Below are positions 19,036 to 26,831 of a DNA stretch of 64,000 nt, piece after piece (position 1 is the first letter of the stretch; each line of letters begins with the position of its first letter). This DNA comes from Natronococcus sp. AD-5. Lineage in GTDB: Archaea > Halobacteriota > Halobacteria > Halobacteriales > Natrialbaceae. Below the pieces are notes generated by a model. That model saw nothing but the letters and a program-made list of their open reading frames with translations, had not been told where the DNA came from and ran no database searches. The translations under genes were made by a program, and so were the position numbers. Where the stretch lies: positions 930,001 through 994,000 of the forward strand of contig NZ_CP132295.1 of assembly GCF_030734285.1 (NCBI RefSeq), read 5' to 3'.

Positions 19036-20049
19036 TCACGGCGGCGGTGGCATGTAGACGCTGTGCTCATCGACGATCTCCTCGAGTCGATTCTGCGTCC
19101 GATGTTCGAAATAACAGTCGTACGAGCAGTAGCCATAGATCTCTCCAGTATCATACTCGGCCACGAACGGGCCACGGTCGGTTGTCCAGACGTTCGCTCC
19201 ACACGCTTCACACGCCGCACTTGAGAGGTCGCTCAGCGTTGGACCCTCGTACTCGAGATCGACGTCCTCGTCATGGAGCTGTGTCTCCGGCCAAATGTCC
19301 TGGGCTTGCCAGAAGGCTTTGATCCGGCCCAAGCTGTGACGTACTAACTTTCGGATGGTGACGTGATCGGCGTCCCGCCCGCTGTCGTCCCAACCGTCGG
19401 CTGACCAGAACTCGCCGAACTGGGCCCCACGATGCAAGCCGTTCCAATCGAGCCCCACGATGTCAGCCGGTGGATCCCCGGAAAGCGTTGGCCGGGTGAG
19501 CGCCTCGATCGCGTTCACCTGCTTGCGTGGACTGGCACCGAGGATGTGGACTCGTCGACCACGCCAGTCTGCCGGATCCGAGAACTCGTGTGCGAGCTGG
19601 TCGGAGTACCCACGCGGGTAGCCGAGCACGAGCTCCTCGGGGATAGCGTCGATCGCCTCGCGGCACTTCGGCACGATCACAAGCTCCGACTCAGGATAGC
19701 TCGCCTGGAGGTCGCGAGCAGCGCGAACGTACCCACGTGCGTCTTCGACGGAGTAGGCATCACCGAGGACGCCAACGCGGGGCTCGTACTCCCTGAAGCG
19801 GTCGATGTACCGCTCGAGGTCGGGATTGCGAAAGTCGTTGTCGAGCATCCCGACTCCTAGCTCGAGCGTCTCGTACTGACCCTGCTGGTAGGTACAATCT
19901 TCGCGAAACCCGGTCACGTAGCCGAGGGAGAATGCGTCGATCGCGAATGGGACGCGGTGGAGAAAGGCGACGTAATCTGCTTGGCGAGCGGCTCGAATCT
20001 CGGCGGCACTGTCGGCACTGATCGCTGTCGAGTGTGCTGAGTATGACAT
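19036..20049 (-). CDS. Conserved haloarchaeal plasmid protein (possibly DUF6610)
   Basis: 337 residues starting MSYSAHSTAISADSAAEIRA. The body has a Rossmann-like or TIM-type pattern with VGMLDNDFRNPDLERYIDRF, VIVPKCREAIDAIPEELVLG and HILGASPRKQVNAIEAL. The C terminus has a zinc-knuckle region (CEACGANVW, then YGYCSYDCYFEH). I recall related proteins annotated as DUF6610 but cannot confirm that. The SPRKQ and PKC motifs hint at a tRNA-guanine-transglycosylase-like or nucleotide-binding fold; that is speculation. It has its own composite leader (copy 2). Confidence 0.75.
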   Translation of the reverse strand: MSYSAHSTAISADSAAEIRAARQADYVAFLHRVPFAIDAFSLGYVTGFREDCTYQQGQYETLELGVGMLDNDFRNPDLERYIDRFREYEPRVGVLGDAYSVEDARGYVRAARDLQASYPESELVIVPKCREAIDAIPEELVLGYPRGYSDQLAHEFSDPADWRGRRVHILGASPRKQVNAIEALTRPTLSGDPPADIVGLDWNGLHRGAQFGEFWSADGWDDSGRDADHVTIRKLVRHSLGRIKAFWQAQDIWPETQLHDEDVDLEYEGPTLSDLSSAACEACGANVWTTDRGPFVAEYDTGEIYGYCSYDCYFEHRTQNRLEEIVDEHSVYMPPPP

Positions 20050-20086
20050 GGACCAACCTCTGGAACCTGCGTTAGGCGCTCTTCCC

Positions 20087-20129
20087 GTTACCCCACAAAT
20101 CGGGAGAGACCCCGCAGTCGTGGGGTAAC
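20087..20129 (-). promoter_or_regulatory. Hairpin with GTTACCCCAC stem in the leader of the DUF6610-like gene
   Basis: Perfect 10-bp inverted repeat GTTACCCCAC (20087-20096) and GTGGGGTAAC (20120-20129) with a 23-nt loop that can pair further. It lies between leader copy 2 and the start codon at 20049. The same 10-bp stem recurs at 28143-28184. Confidence 0.8.
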
Positions 20130-20162
20130 TACGACTGGGATGGTGACGCCTGAAACGCGAGT

Positions 20163-20200
20163 CTCCTCACTCCTGAAGGGAGGTGGAACAACAGAACTGC
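20163..20200 (-). promoter_or_regulatory. Repeated leader, copy 2
   Basis: Minus strand: TTCTGTTGTTCCACCTCCC, then TTCAGGAGTGAGGAGA. The TGTTGTTCCACC box matches the family; the palindrome is partly decayed. It is followed by the GTTACCCCAC hairpin and then the gene at 19036-20049. Confidence 0.7.
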
Positions 20201-20215
20201 ATGCGAGGGGTCGGA

Positions 20216-20566
20216 TCAGTGGGAGACCCAGCCGAAGAAGAGCCAGACGTCGCCGCGTTTTCCTTTCAGCCTGTGTTGTTCGCGATAGCGCTTGGCTTCC
20301 TTTGTCCCCGAGCAGTTGATTGCTCCGGCGGGACCCCACTTACTTTGGATCCGCTCATCTCCATCCTCGAGTAGCTGGTGCGCGTATCGACGTTTCTGCT
20401 TTCCGTGATGCTCTTGCTCGGGGATGACTTCGAACGAGGACTTTTCGGCGATTGTCCCTGTGTAGCCGCCGTGGCCGTGCATCTGCTTCGCATCCGCAAC
20501 GGCGTTGCTGAACGCTTCTTGGGCAGTCTCACCGAACACGAACGTCTCGAACGTCACGGCACCCAT
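20216..20566 (-). CDS. Small basic protein of plasmid block, unknown function
   Basis: 116 residues from MGAVTFETFVFGETAQEAFS. A mixed alpha/beta start, including a glycine-rich HGHGGYTGTIAEK, is followed by a basic C-terminal half (KQKRRYAHQLL, KGKRGDVWLFFGWVSH). The longer upstream frame is rejected because it crosses leader copy 3. The start has a strong SD-like GGAGGAG and shares GATTCTAATG with the ArdC-like gene. Function unknown; the basic C terminus would suit nucleic-acid binding. Confidence 0.7.
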   Translation of the reverse strand: MGAVTFETFVFGETAQEAFSNAVADAKQMHGHGGYTGTIAEKSSFEVIPEQEHHGKQKRRYAHQLLEDGDERIQSKWGPAGAINCSGTKEAKRYREQHRLKGKRGDVWLFFGWVSH

Positions 20567-20657
20567 TAGAATCTCTCCTCCTCGAGTGCTGCGAGGTCGG
20601 TTCGGTGGCAATTCGTCTCTCGGGTGTCGGTTTCGTAAAGCATCAATCTCACCGAAA

Positions 20658-20708
20658 GCGCTCTCTTCCGAGCGCCTCACGCCTCTCGGGGCGCTGAACG
20701 ACACTCCT
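20658..20708 (-). promoter_or_regulatory. Repeated leader, copy 3, with short second hairpin
   Basis: Minus strand: GTGTCGTTCAGCGCC, then CCGAGAGGCGTGAGGCGC, followed by a GCGCTC/GAGCGC stem. The ATG at 20566 is about 90 nt further on, so this is a long-leader variant like copy 1. Confidence 0.65.
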
Positions 20709-20729
20709 GAGCGATATGATTGGGAACTC

Positions 20730-20972
20730 TTACTCTCCCCTACTTGTGGGGCGGTACAGACATTGCTCGCACTCGAGAAACTGCTCTCCCTCTTCAGTGA
20801 ATCGTCCAACCAACACTGCTGCCTCACAGCGGGGACACGGATCACCATGGGTGTATCCGCCTTTGACTGGCGGATCGGGAGTCGCTGCGGCTAACGCGAG
20901 TATGCGTGTTCTTGGGTCTGGATATGTGACCTTTCGCTTGCCGTTGTGGGCGCTCTCGGAGGGGTCAGTCAT
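20730..20972 (-). CDS. Zinc-ribbon protein, 80 residues
   Basis: It starts MTDPSESAHNGKRKVTYPDP and overlaps the stop of the upstream gene by 8 nt (AATGACTGA), so the two are translationally coupled. Two CxxC knuckles form a zinc ribbon: CPRCEAAVLVGRF and CEQCLYRP. Same minus-strand operon as the 107-residue protein before it. Confidence 0.75.
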   Translation of the reverse strand: MTDPSESAHNGKRKVTYPDPRTRILALAAATPDPPVKGGYTHGDPCPRCEAAVLVGRFTEEGEQFLECEQCLYRPTSRGE

Positions 20973-21288
20973 TACTCTCACCGGGCGAATCGAAGAGGAA
21001 CTGTGCGCTAGCGTCCTCACCCGTTAGCGTCTGCTGGTCGTCGGCTGTATCCGCGAACAGCGATGCCTGGTCAGTGTCGTCGACCTCCGAGTGGCGCACT
21101 TCCACGCGGTCGTCGACGCCGAACTCGCTGGCTGCGGGCCGATCAAGACGCGTTTCGACCTCGCGATGACTCACGTCGGCACCGAAATCCTCGAGTGAGG
21201 TTGCAACGCTTTCTTCGGTCGGTTTGAGTCCACCATCGTCGGTGAACGCTGTCTGCTGTTGGATCGTAATCTCGGGCCGGTCTGTCAT
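20965..21288 (-). CDS. Acidic hypothetical protein heading a two-gene operon
   Basis: 107 residues from MTDRPEITIQQQTAFTDDGG, very acidic, with few hydrophobic residues. It has a SREVETRLDRPAASEFGVDD-like middle (actual start SHREVETRL) and may be partly disordered. Leader copy 4 ends 8 nt before the ATG, which fixes the start. No family is recognised. Confidence 0.7.
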   Translation of the reverse strand: MTDRPEITIQQQTAFTDDGGLKPTEESVATSLEDFGADVSHREVETRLDRPAASEFGVDDRVEVRHSEVDDTDQASLFADTADDQQTLTGEDASAQFLFDSPGESND

Positions 21289-21289
21289 C

Positions 21290-21330
21290 TGAAAACCTCC
21301 TCCCCTCTGGGAGGGTGCAAACAACATTCA
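21290..21330 (-). promoter_or_regulatory. Repeated leader, copy 4
   Basis: Minus strand: GAATGTTGTTTGCACCC, then TCCCAGAGGGGAGGAGG, then TTTTCAG and ATG. The TGTTGTT box, C/G palindrome and GGAGG in fixed order sit immediately before the start codon at 21288. Confidence 0.85.
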
Positions 21331-21363
21331 CAGAGCTCGCGGGCGTCGCGATCGGTGGACCAG

Positions 21364-21573
21364 TCACGACTCCTCGCGGAGTTCTTCAGCTCGTCGGGCT
21401 AATTGTTTGAGGATCGGAAGGCGTTGCTGGTGCTGATTTTCGTAGGCGACACATGCCTGAAGTGTCTCCATATCGTTGATTGTCGCGATTCCCGCATCAA
21501 TGAGCCGGGTATTCGGGGATTCGAGGCGCTGCTGGGGCGTCAGTGGCTCATCAGTCTGGTCGGTATCTGACAT
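21364..21573 (-). CDS. Small helical protein, 69 residues
   Basis: MSDTDQTDEPLTPQQRLESP begins an acidic tail, followed by two amphipathic helices (TLQACVAYENQHQQRLPILK, then QLARRAEELREES). It looks like a small helical scaffold or a HEAT-like capping unit; no family is recognised. Leader copy 5 precedes it. Confidence 0.65.
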   Translation of the reverse strand: MSDTDQTDEPLTPQQRLESPNTRLIDAGIATINDMETLQACVAYENQHQQRLPILKQLARRAEELREES

Positions 21574-21577
21574 TGTG

Positions 21578-21614
21578 GGATCCTCTCACTCCTCGAGGAG
21601 AGAAACAACACCAC
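21578..21614 (-). promoter_or_regulatory. Repeated leader, copy 5
   Basis: Minus strand: CTCGTGGTGTTGTTTCTC, then TCCTCGAGGAGTGAGAGG, then ATCCCACA and ATG at 21573. The palindrome centre is CTCGAG. Confidence 0.85.
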
Positions 21615-21757
21615 GAGACGGTGCCGCTGATCTGACAGTCATCTTGGAGCAGCGAGAGAGCCTCGCCGTCCAAGTTCCCCGCTCACTGGTGGTTTGTGTT
21701 TGCTCTTGGACTGTCAGGATCCGAGCCGTGTCGGGGTGACTGACACCTGGTGCACTC

Positions 21758-22706
21758 TTAGATCGGTGTGTCGGGAATCTCTGGAACTGGAACTTTATCG
21801 AATCCACCAAACGTGTGGCGCGTCATCTCATCACAAGACCGACACTCCAGATTGCAACGGGTTCGCCCCTCGCGAGGGGAGTGCTCGGAGCGATCCGATG
21901 GGGATACGTGTTCGAGGGCGATGGCGGGAACGATCCAGGTACGTGTTGGCTCATCACGTCGTGGGTATTCCGCAGTATCCCATGTAGGACTGGTCCGCTC
22001 GAGCGTGTCGCCGGCAATCAGCTGGCCGACCTCCTCGATGTCAGTGATCGACTCACCCTTGGCGTCGAATAGCACTGGCTCGAGCGTCGGTCGGTTTTCC
22101 TCGGTGTTGTCGGTGCTCTCCTCAGCAGCTATAGTGTAGTCGTGGCCGGCGTTCTGGCGGATGATATCGAGCTGGCGCTGTCCTTCAGTCGTCTCGACGG
22201 CGGCCGCAGCAGGCAGCTGACCCCATTCACGAGTGAAGCGCGTCACAAATTCGCCCTCGAGCTCGGCGATGATTTCGCACTCGTCGATGCCGTCAATCGA
22301 CGTGGTGAAGGGATCGCCAGTCAGTCCTGTGAAGACGGCTTTGGCTTTGCAGATGGCGTTGTGCTTGGTTTTCGCGTCGACGAGGACGTGAATCAGCCCA
22401 GTGAGCTCGCGCTCGGTGTCAGGCTCGACCGCCAGATCACCGTAGTCGAGGCTGTTCGTGAGACAGAAGTCGCACTTTGTTCGATCGTGAGCGATCTCTG
22501 TGCCACACTCGCCTGATTCTCAGCGATGGAGCCGTCCTCGTAGGATGCTGATCCAGGACCGTCTGGATACCCCACGTGATCGTTTCGAGCGAATCGTCAG
22601 GGCGTTCGTAGCTGCCGTCGTCGACGGCTCTCGAGTCGGTCGCATCAGGTGTGATTCTTCCTTCGTCTTCAGGAGCGAACTCCCAACGGACGTCGTCGTA
22701 GTTCAT
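21758..22706 (-). pseudogene. Plasmid zinc-ribbon protein, frameshifted
   Basis: The start MNYDDVRWEFAPEDEGRITP runs in one frame to TWGIQTVLD, then the coding pattern moves frame (GYPDGPGSASYEDGSIAENQ) and again to ESGECGTEIAHDRTKCDFCL, which continues intact through LIHVLVDAKTKHNAICKAKA to the stop at 21758. The CG..CDFC pairs form a zinc site. At least two frame changes between 22500 and 22580 are needed, so it is probably dead. Near the C terminus a second Cys cluster (CNLECRSC) is visible. No leader copy is seen upstream. Confidence 0.65.
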
Positions 22707-23007
22707 AGTGTCGTGTGACTCCCCGGTGTGTCGTCAGTGTCCGCTCTTATCCCTGCCCTAGTTAATCTCCGGGTAGTGGGTGGAAGTAAAACTAGATACT
22801 GGATTGAATGGCGGCTCTGTTACAATACACCACAGATGATGAGCAGGCACCCTGTAATAAGTACAGGTGAAGCAGGTAGCGGAGTAGCAGTTGATTCCAC
22901 AAACAGCTGTCATAACTGTGTGTTGAGTACAGGGATTCGATACAGCACAAGGACTCAATTTATTTCATCGTATATGGACTGTACCAGTCTGTTAGTACGC
23001 ATGCATA
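22707..23007. other. Intergenic stretch without recognisable gene
   Basis: About 300 bp of AT-rich DNA. No coding pattern was seen and no leader copy. Confidence 0.5.
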
Positions 23008-23352
23008 TTAATCACTGAGTGGTTTTTGAAATGCTGGAGCTGGATCAGTGGGCTGGTCAGGGTCGCACACCCGGATAACACCGTCACCGCGAACAAAGAC
23101 GTTCCAACCAGCAATGGAGAGTCGAAGGAAAATTGGTGGTGTTGACGTGTCGCCACTGTCTGTGAACAGCTGATCTATTGATTCTGGATCAATCGTTTCA
23201 TATAGTGAGTCCAGTTCTGTTGGAGTGATACCTTCAACAGCTGCCACTGCTTCAACGATTGCCAGAGACGATGGCCGTCCATGCTCTTCCCCGAATCGTG
23301 TCTCTCCCAAAGGTGTACATTCACAACAAGTAGATCGGTTCTCATTTACCAT
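23008..23352 (-). CDS. Stand-alone HalOD1 output-domain protein (1)
   Basis: 114 residues. SSLAIVEAVAAVEGITPTEL followed by LDSLYETIDPESIDQLF and a C-terminal beta segment (WNVFVRGDGVIRVCD) fits the HalOD1 output domain found at the ends of haloarchaeal sensor and response-regulator proteins. Here it stands alone, with a short Cys/Glu-rich N terminus (STCCECTPLGE). Its role as a single domain is unknown. A second copy lies at 26426-26680. Confidence 0.75.
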   Translation of the reverse strand: MVNENRSTCCECTPLGETRFGEEHGRPSSLAIVEAVAAVEGITPTELDSLYETIDPESIDQLFTDSGDTSTPPIFLRLSIAGWNVFVRGDGVIRVCDPDQPTDPAPAFQKPLSD

Positions 23353-23449
23353 GGATCAATTAAGAGATACAGAACCTTGTATCCTTCAATGGTAGGTGTT
23401 TGGCAAGGCACACGACAACTATTCGTTTTAACTACTATGTGGTCTGTAC

Positions 23450-23788
23450 CAGCTGATTCTGCCTCCGTCTGCTTGGACAGTGTATGTGCCGCATATACGC
23501 CTTGTCATCACAATCCTCCCAAGTCACCGTGTCGGTGTCGAACGGGACGTCTTCAAGCCGGTTGATCCGGCGCAGAGCACGGCGTTATCGGTCTTGCACG
23601 GACACTTTGTGTAGCCTGCCTTGTACACGGCGTTGATGCGTGCAGCGTACAACTAGCGGATGCGATGCCCACTCGGTCACTTGCATTTCCGCCCTGGCTT
23701 CGCCCCCACAGGCTGGGCACTCAATCGCCAGAACTGGATGGGTGGGCTGAGCAACGCTACATTCGTCACATGTTACGGTGGCTGTCAC
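23450..23788 (-). pseudogene. Relic of a phage/plasmid zinc-binding protein
   Basis: The start MTATVTCDECSVAQPTHPVL continues to ECPACGG, then the frame breaks. In other frames one reads RINAVYKAGYTKCPCKTDN-like sequence (from about 23640 leftward) and further degenerate codons to about 23450. The pattern CPxCGAxxGxxCxxPSGHxxxxxHAxR known from small phage zinc proteins is recognisable but damaged. Only 67 residues (23585-23788) remain open. Confidence 0.55.
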
Positions 23789-23859
23789 CGGGTCAATGGT
23801 TAGTCCCAGGTCTCAGCTCTCGAGACCGCCGAACAACACATCGGTCGGTACTCCTGAAG

Positions 23860-24447
23860 CTACGAGAGTGAGTGGAGGAATTCGTCAATCGTGTTCAAGA
23901 GGCTCTGTTTCAATTCGTTTTCACTGGCATCTTCGTCGCCGTCCCATTCGAACAACTGGTTGCGGTGATCGACGAGGATCATGTAGTGAGCCATCATCCC
24001 ATCAAACGGCTCTTCCTTCGCTTCGAGCGAGGGATACCTCCGTTTCAGGATGTACGTCTTTGTTCGGTATTCCTGGTGGTCGAGGTATCCTGCTTCCCAC
24101 TCGTGCCCACCATCTGCGTGTTCGAAGACGCCAACAATGTGCGTCGCTCGATCAGCGTAAATCTTGAAGTGAGTCGTCCAGTTCTCCCATGCGTCAAGCG
24201 TATCATCGAGAAGGAAAGCGTGACCTTCGTTATAAAGACGGTCGACGGTTTCATCAAGTCGGGATCGTTCTTCCGCGTTGTAACTTCCGAGAACAAAAAA
24301 GGACTGCTCGGCGGCGACTACGTCGAGGATGTCAGTGTGGAGGGAGCGGCGGAGAGAGCGGTATTCTTCGATGCTGAGTTCATGTTCCTCTTTCTCTGAG
24401 TAAGTGAGTGTGTCCTCGATAAGTTGGTGAAGGTGAGGGTTCGACAT
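23860..24447 (-). CDS. Possible nucleotide-processing (NDT/TIR/SLOG-like) protein, divergent from an HTH regulator
   Basis: 195 residues. An N-terminal helical region (1-45) precedes a Rossmann-like core. SFFVLGSYNAEERSRLDETV is a beta strand plus phosphate-loop-like turn, THFKIYADRATHIVGVFEH a second strand, and GGHEWEAGYLDHQEY (113-127) places Glu in a position like the catalytic Glu of nucleoside deoxyribosyltransferases and TIR domains. KTYILKRRYPSLE follows as the next strand. This assignment is by pattern only. The start codons of this gene and the winged-helix gene are 107 nt apart, divergent, which suggests joint control. No leader copy, so it lies outside that regulon. Confidence 0.6.
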   Translation of the reverse strand: MSNPHLHQLIEDTLTYSEKEEHELSIEEYRSLRRSLHTDILDVVAAEQSFFVLGSYNAEERSRLDETVDRLYNEGHAFLLDDTLDAWENWTTHFKIYADRATHIVGVFEHADGGHEWEAGYLDHQEYRTKTYILKRRYPSLEAKEEPFDGMMAHYMILVDHRNQLFEWDGDEDASENELKQSLLNTIDEFLHSLS

Positions 24448-24554
24448 AGTGATGAGGTTTTGCGTGAGGCGAATTCAATACTTGGTTCTCTCCGCAACGA
24501 TGTGGGTCAACACCAACATCGTTATGTGGATGGGGAGAGTAGATTCGAGCAACA

Positions 24555-24965
24555 ATGTCCCAGACCCCGCCTGCAACACACCAGAACGTGCAACAGTTCT
24601 TCGCCGTCGCGGAGGCACTGGCAGAGGAATCACGACGGGACATCGTAGCCGACATCGTCGCCCACCCAAAGGGGAGTCCATCGATGAAAGAGTTGGAGTT
24701 CACAACGGGGCTGCACCGTACGACGATTCACCAGCACCTTGACGCGCTCGGTAACGCGGGAATCGTCGAAAAGGTCGAGATCCCTGCCGGACAGCGGACA
24801 AAAGGACAACCGAGCAAATTCTACACGATTACTGATACTGCTCGGGATATTTTCGATCAGAATAACATCTTTATCGAGGAACACTGGCAGGAGGTCTATG
24901 ATCGCGTAGACAAGCCTGAGGAAATCCAGGAAGCAGAAGCAGCTCCGCGTCCGGATCAAGACTGA
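24555..24965 (+). CDS. ArsR-type winged-helix transcription regulator
   Basis: 136 residues. ALAEESRRDIVADIVAHPKG begins the DNA-binding domain, MKELEFTTGLHRTTIHQHLD is the helix-turn-helix, and the wing is in EKVEIPAGQRTKGQPSKFY. The C-terminal acidic tail is probably disordered. It most likely controls itself and the divergent 195-residue protein through the 107-bp gap (24448-24554). Plus strand inside an otherwise minus-strand block, which suggests an inserted two-gene cassette. Confidence 0.8.
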   Translation: MSQTPPATHQNVQQFFAVAEALAEESRRDIVADIVAHPKGSPSMKELEFTTGLHRTTIHQHLDALGNAGIVEKVEIPAGQRTKGQPSKFYTITDTARDIFDQNNIFIEEHWQEVYDRVDKPEEIQEAEAAPRPDQD

Positions 24966-25480
24966 TATGTCAAAACTCTAGATGGCGATTCTCAGATGTA
25001 CCGCTCACCATTGGATCTCACGAATTCTCACTTCTCTCGTCGGCTTCGGCTTCAAGGCGGCAGAGAAGCGATCAGTAGTCGGGAAGCCTAAAGTTGAGCG
25101 TCGTATGGCTGTTCTTGGGAATCGGTTCGTCGCACATCGGCAAGGGTCGCAGGTTGTGTTGTACGTCGGAACCAGTCGGGCGATACCATGGTCGCGAAGG
25201 CCCTCGAGGATCTCTTCTTCGGTTTTCCTATTACCTATCGTGACTACTACCGTTATCGGAGGATTCGACCCGGATAGTGAGCTGACAGATCGGCCACTTC
25301 ATCACGAGTGGGGATGCCGACCGGATTGTGAGAAACGCGGGCTCGTGCGACCAGGGCACCCCCGAGCACCGTACTCGAGGAACCGGCGTCATGGTGTGGT
25401 GAGGCGACTCGTTTGCGGGTTCTAAAAACGGTATCTGCGTGTGATCTTCCTCTCTGGGGGGACTCGCTAGACACGAATCG
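24966..25480 (-). pseudogene. Degenerate coding remains behind leader copy 6
   Basis: No single frame stays open with sense. Short fragments in different minus-strand frames look coding, for example VVVTIGNRKTEEEILEGLRD and HGIARLVPTYNTTCDPCRCA with a CxxC. These sit downstream of leader copy 6, so a leader-driven gene probably decayed here. The original family cannot be named. Confidence 0.35.
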
Positions 25481-25486
25481 TCGCGT

Positions 25487-25523
25487 TGCCCCTCTACCCC
25501 ACTCTGGGGAGAATCAACACCAC
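25487..25523 (-). promoter_or_regulatory. Repeated leader, copy 6
   Basis: Minus strand: GTTCGGTGGTGTTGATTCT, then CCCCAGAGTGGGGTAGAGG. Box, C4/G4 palindrome and AGAGG are in the family order, but no intact gene follows. Confidence 0.8.
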
Positions 25524-25534
25524 CGAACAGGAGG

Positions 25535-25708
25535 TCACGGAGCGTTGGTTGGGCGATGGTGTTCCGGATCGTCACACGAGCAGCCGAGTACGGCGACGTC
25601 CCCACAGTTCGGACACTCGTAGATCGGAATGACGTCCGACCCGCGCTGGGGCAGCGGTCCGTCTCTCGGTCCCTCGTATCCACACTCAACGCAGTGGGAG
25701 CGTGCCAT
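25535..25708 (-). CDS. Zinc-ribbon protein, 57 residues
   Basis: It starts MARSHCVECGYEGPRDGPLP and has two knuckles, CVECGY and CPNCGDV, plus a C-terminal CSCDDPEHH that could bind a second metal. The start codon lies 7 nt after the stop of the 102-residue gene, so they form an operon with the 51-residue gene further upstream. I reject the longer frame because it runs through that upstream gene. Confidence 0.75.
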   Translation of the reverse strand: MARSHCVECGYEGPRDGPLPQRGSDVIPIYECPNCGDVAVLGCSCDDPEHHRPTNAP

Positions 25709-25715
25709 CACCTGC

Positions 25716-26024
25716 TCACCCCGGCCCCACTCGATGTCGATTGCCCCAGACCTCCGCAGTGAGCACCTCGAGGGTGGTGAGCGCGTCACGGCGGATCGAT
25801 TCGTCGGCGGTTTCAGCAACATCGTCGCGGTGAAGATCGAGAGACAGTCCTGGCGCACCATCGTAGGTACCAAGAAACCCACAGTGGCCTCTCGGAAGGC
25901 TGAGCGTCTGGATGTCTGGCTCGACTCCGCACCCGCTATTGGCTACGAACTGGACGGTGATCGACCCGTCGGCGGGGACACTCACGAGGACGTCGCCAGT
26001 GTCGATCCGGAAGTCAGTTACCAT
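25716..26024 (-). CDS. Hypothetical protein, 102 residues
   Basis: MVTDFRIDTGDVLVSVPADG begins a beta-rich N-terminal half (SITVQFVANSGCGVEP), followed by a helical half with DLHRDDVAETADESIRRDAL. No family is recognised. It is second in a three-gene operon headed by leader copy 7. Confidence 0.65.
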   Translation of the reverse strand: MVTDFRIDTGDVLVSVPADGSITVQFVANSGCGVEPDIQTLSLPRGHCGFLGTYDGAPGLSLDLHRDDVAETADESIRRDALTTLEVLTAEVWGNRHRVGPG

Positions 26025-26087
26025 GAATTCATGGAGGCGATCTGCAGCGCGTATTCGCCGTGCTGGCGCATGCTCTGCAACATCGAC

Positions 26088-26243
26088 TCATGATGGGGAT
26101 TGTCCCTCCTCGTCGCTGACACCCGCGCTGTGATCGTCATGAGTCGGTATCTGTTCCTCGTTGTCCCCATCTTTGGCCCGGGTGTATCGAGAGATGGGGA
26201 TGTCTTCGTCAAACGTGCGTTCGTACACATCCAAGAGTGGCAT
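26088..26243 (-). CDS. Micro-protein of 51 residues, first gene of a leader-driven operon
   Basis: The frame reads MPLLDVYERTFDEDIPISRY, then TRAKDGDNEEQIPTHDDHSA and GVSDEEGQSPS. It is acidic and probably disordered after residue 20. It is supported by leader copy 7 and a perfect hairpin directly upstream, and by co-directional genes downstream. No family is recognised. Confidence 0.55.
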   Translation of the reverse strand: MPLLDVYERTFDEDIPISRYTRAKDGDNEEQIPTHDDHSAGVSDEEGQSPS

Positions 26244-26260
26244 AGTAATCACGTTCTGGA

Positions 26261-26320
26261 GTGTGCATATCGCCTATGCACACACCCTCCATCCCTCTCG
26301 AGGGTGCAACAACGCCACCG
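26261..26320 (-). promoter_or_regulatory. Repeated leader, copy 7, with second hairpin
   Basis: Minus strand: CAGCCGGTGGCGTTGTTGC, then ACCCTCGAGAGGGATGGAGG, followed by a perfect 9-bp stem GTGTGCATA/TATGCACAC (26261-26269 with 26275-26283, 5-nt loop). The ATG of the 51-residue gene is 18 nt beyond the stem. The SD-like GGAGG lies 5' of the second hairpin here. Confidence 0.88.
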
Positions 26321-26425
26321 GCTCTGCGGTCCGTTTACCTGAACCCCTGTGTCGTCAGCACGCGTTCCACCTCCCGTTTTTGCGCCTCATGTTCACCAAT
26401 ATCATCGATTGAGAAAGAAACGTGC

Positions 26426-26680
26426 CTAGCTGTCGCGAATGGTCAGCGTATTCCCGGTGATTTGCACGTCATACTCGTCGACTGAGAACGAGAGCGACAG
26501 CGACTCGCAGGTGGTCACGAGCGTATCCAGCGCTTCGGGATCGATCGTGTCGGACAGGACAATCCCGTGAGTTGCTGGTAGGTCAGTGGGAGTACTGTTT
26601 CCGAGATTTGCGATCGCCTCAACGATAGCAACACTCGGTGGCGTTTGCGACCAATCGCATTCGATGTGACGTCGTGCCAT
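26426..26680 (-). CDS. Stand-alone HalOD1 output-domain protein (2)
   Basis: 84 residues, almost only the domain: PPSVAIVEAIANLGNSTPTD, then DTIDPEALDTLV and a final strand pair ending NTLTIRDS. Related to the copy at 23008-23352. It is the last gene of the operon starting at 27335, 4 nt after the small zinc protein. Confidence 0.75.
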   Translation of the reverse strand: MARRHIECDWSQTPPSVAIVEAIANLGNSTPTDLPATHGIVLSDTIDPEALDTLVTTCESLSLSFSVDEYDVQITGNTLTIRDS

Positions 26681-26684
26681 CGTG

Positions 26685-26831
26685 TTATTCCGTCAGCCCT
26701 GCCCCAGCTCCGTGATATCTCTCGTGCTGGTCTCGGCAGTTCGGACAAGCGTACAGTGTACCGGTGTTATCCGCAAACACACGCTTGTACTGCTCAGTGA
26801 CGTGGCTTCCACAGTTCGAACACTCAGGCAT
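26685..26831 (-). CDS. Small zinc protein, 48 residues (DUF7563-like)
   Basis: MPECSNCGSHVTEQYKRVFA has the first CxxC and ACPNCRDQHERYHG the second. Many haloarchaea have such MPxCxxCGxxVxxxFxRVF proteins; I believe they are filed as DUF7563 but cannot check. Its ATG overlaps the stop of the 63-residue gene before it (8 nt). Confidence 0.75.
   Translation of the reverse strand: MPECSNCGSHVTEQYKRVFADNTGTLYACPNCRDQHERYHGAGAGLTE

Noticed and set aside
21860-21895. CCCCTCGCGAGGGG palindrome resembling the repeated leader
   Set aside because: It lies inside the coding part of the frameshifted gene 21758-22706, lacks the TGTTGTT box and has no start codon behind it.
25440-25475. CTTCCTCTCTGGGGGGACTCGC as a further leader copy
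   Set aside because: No box, no palindrome of proper length and no gene follows; copy 6 is 40 bp away and may explain the likeness.
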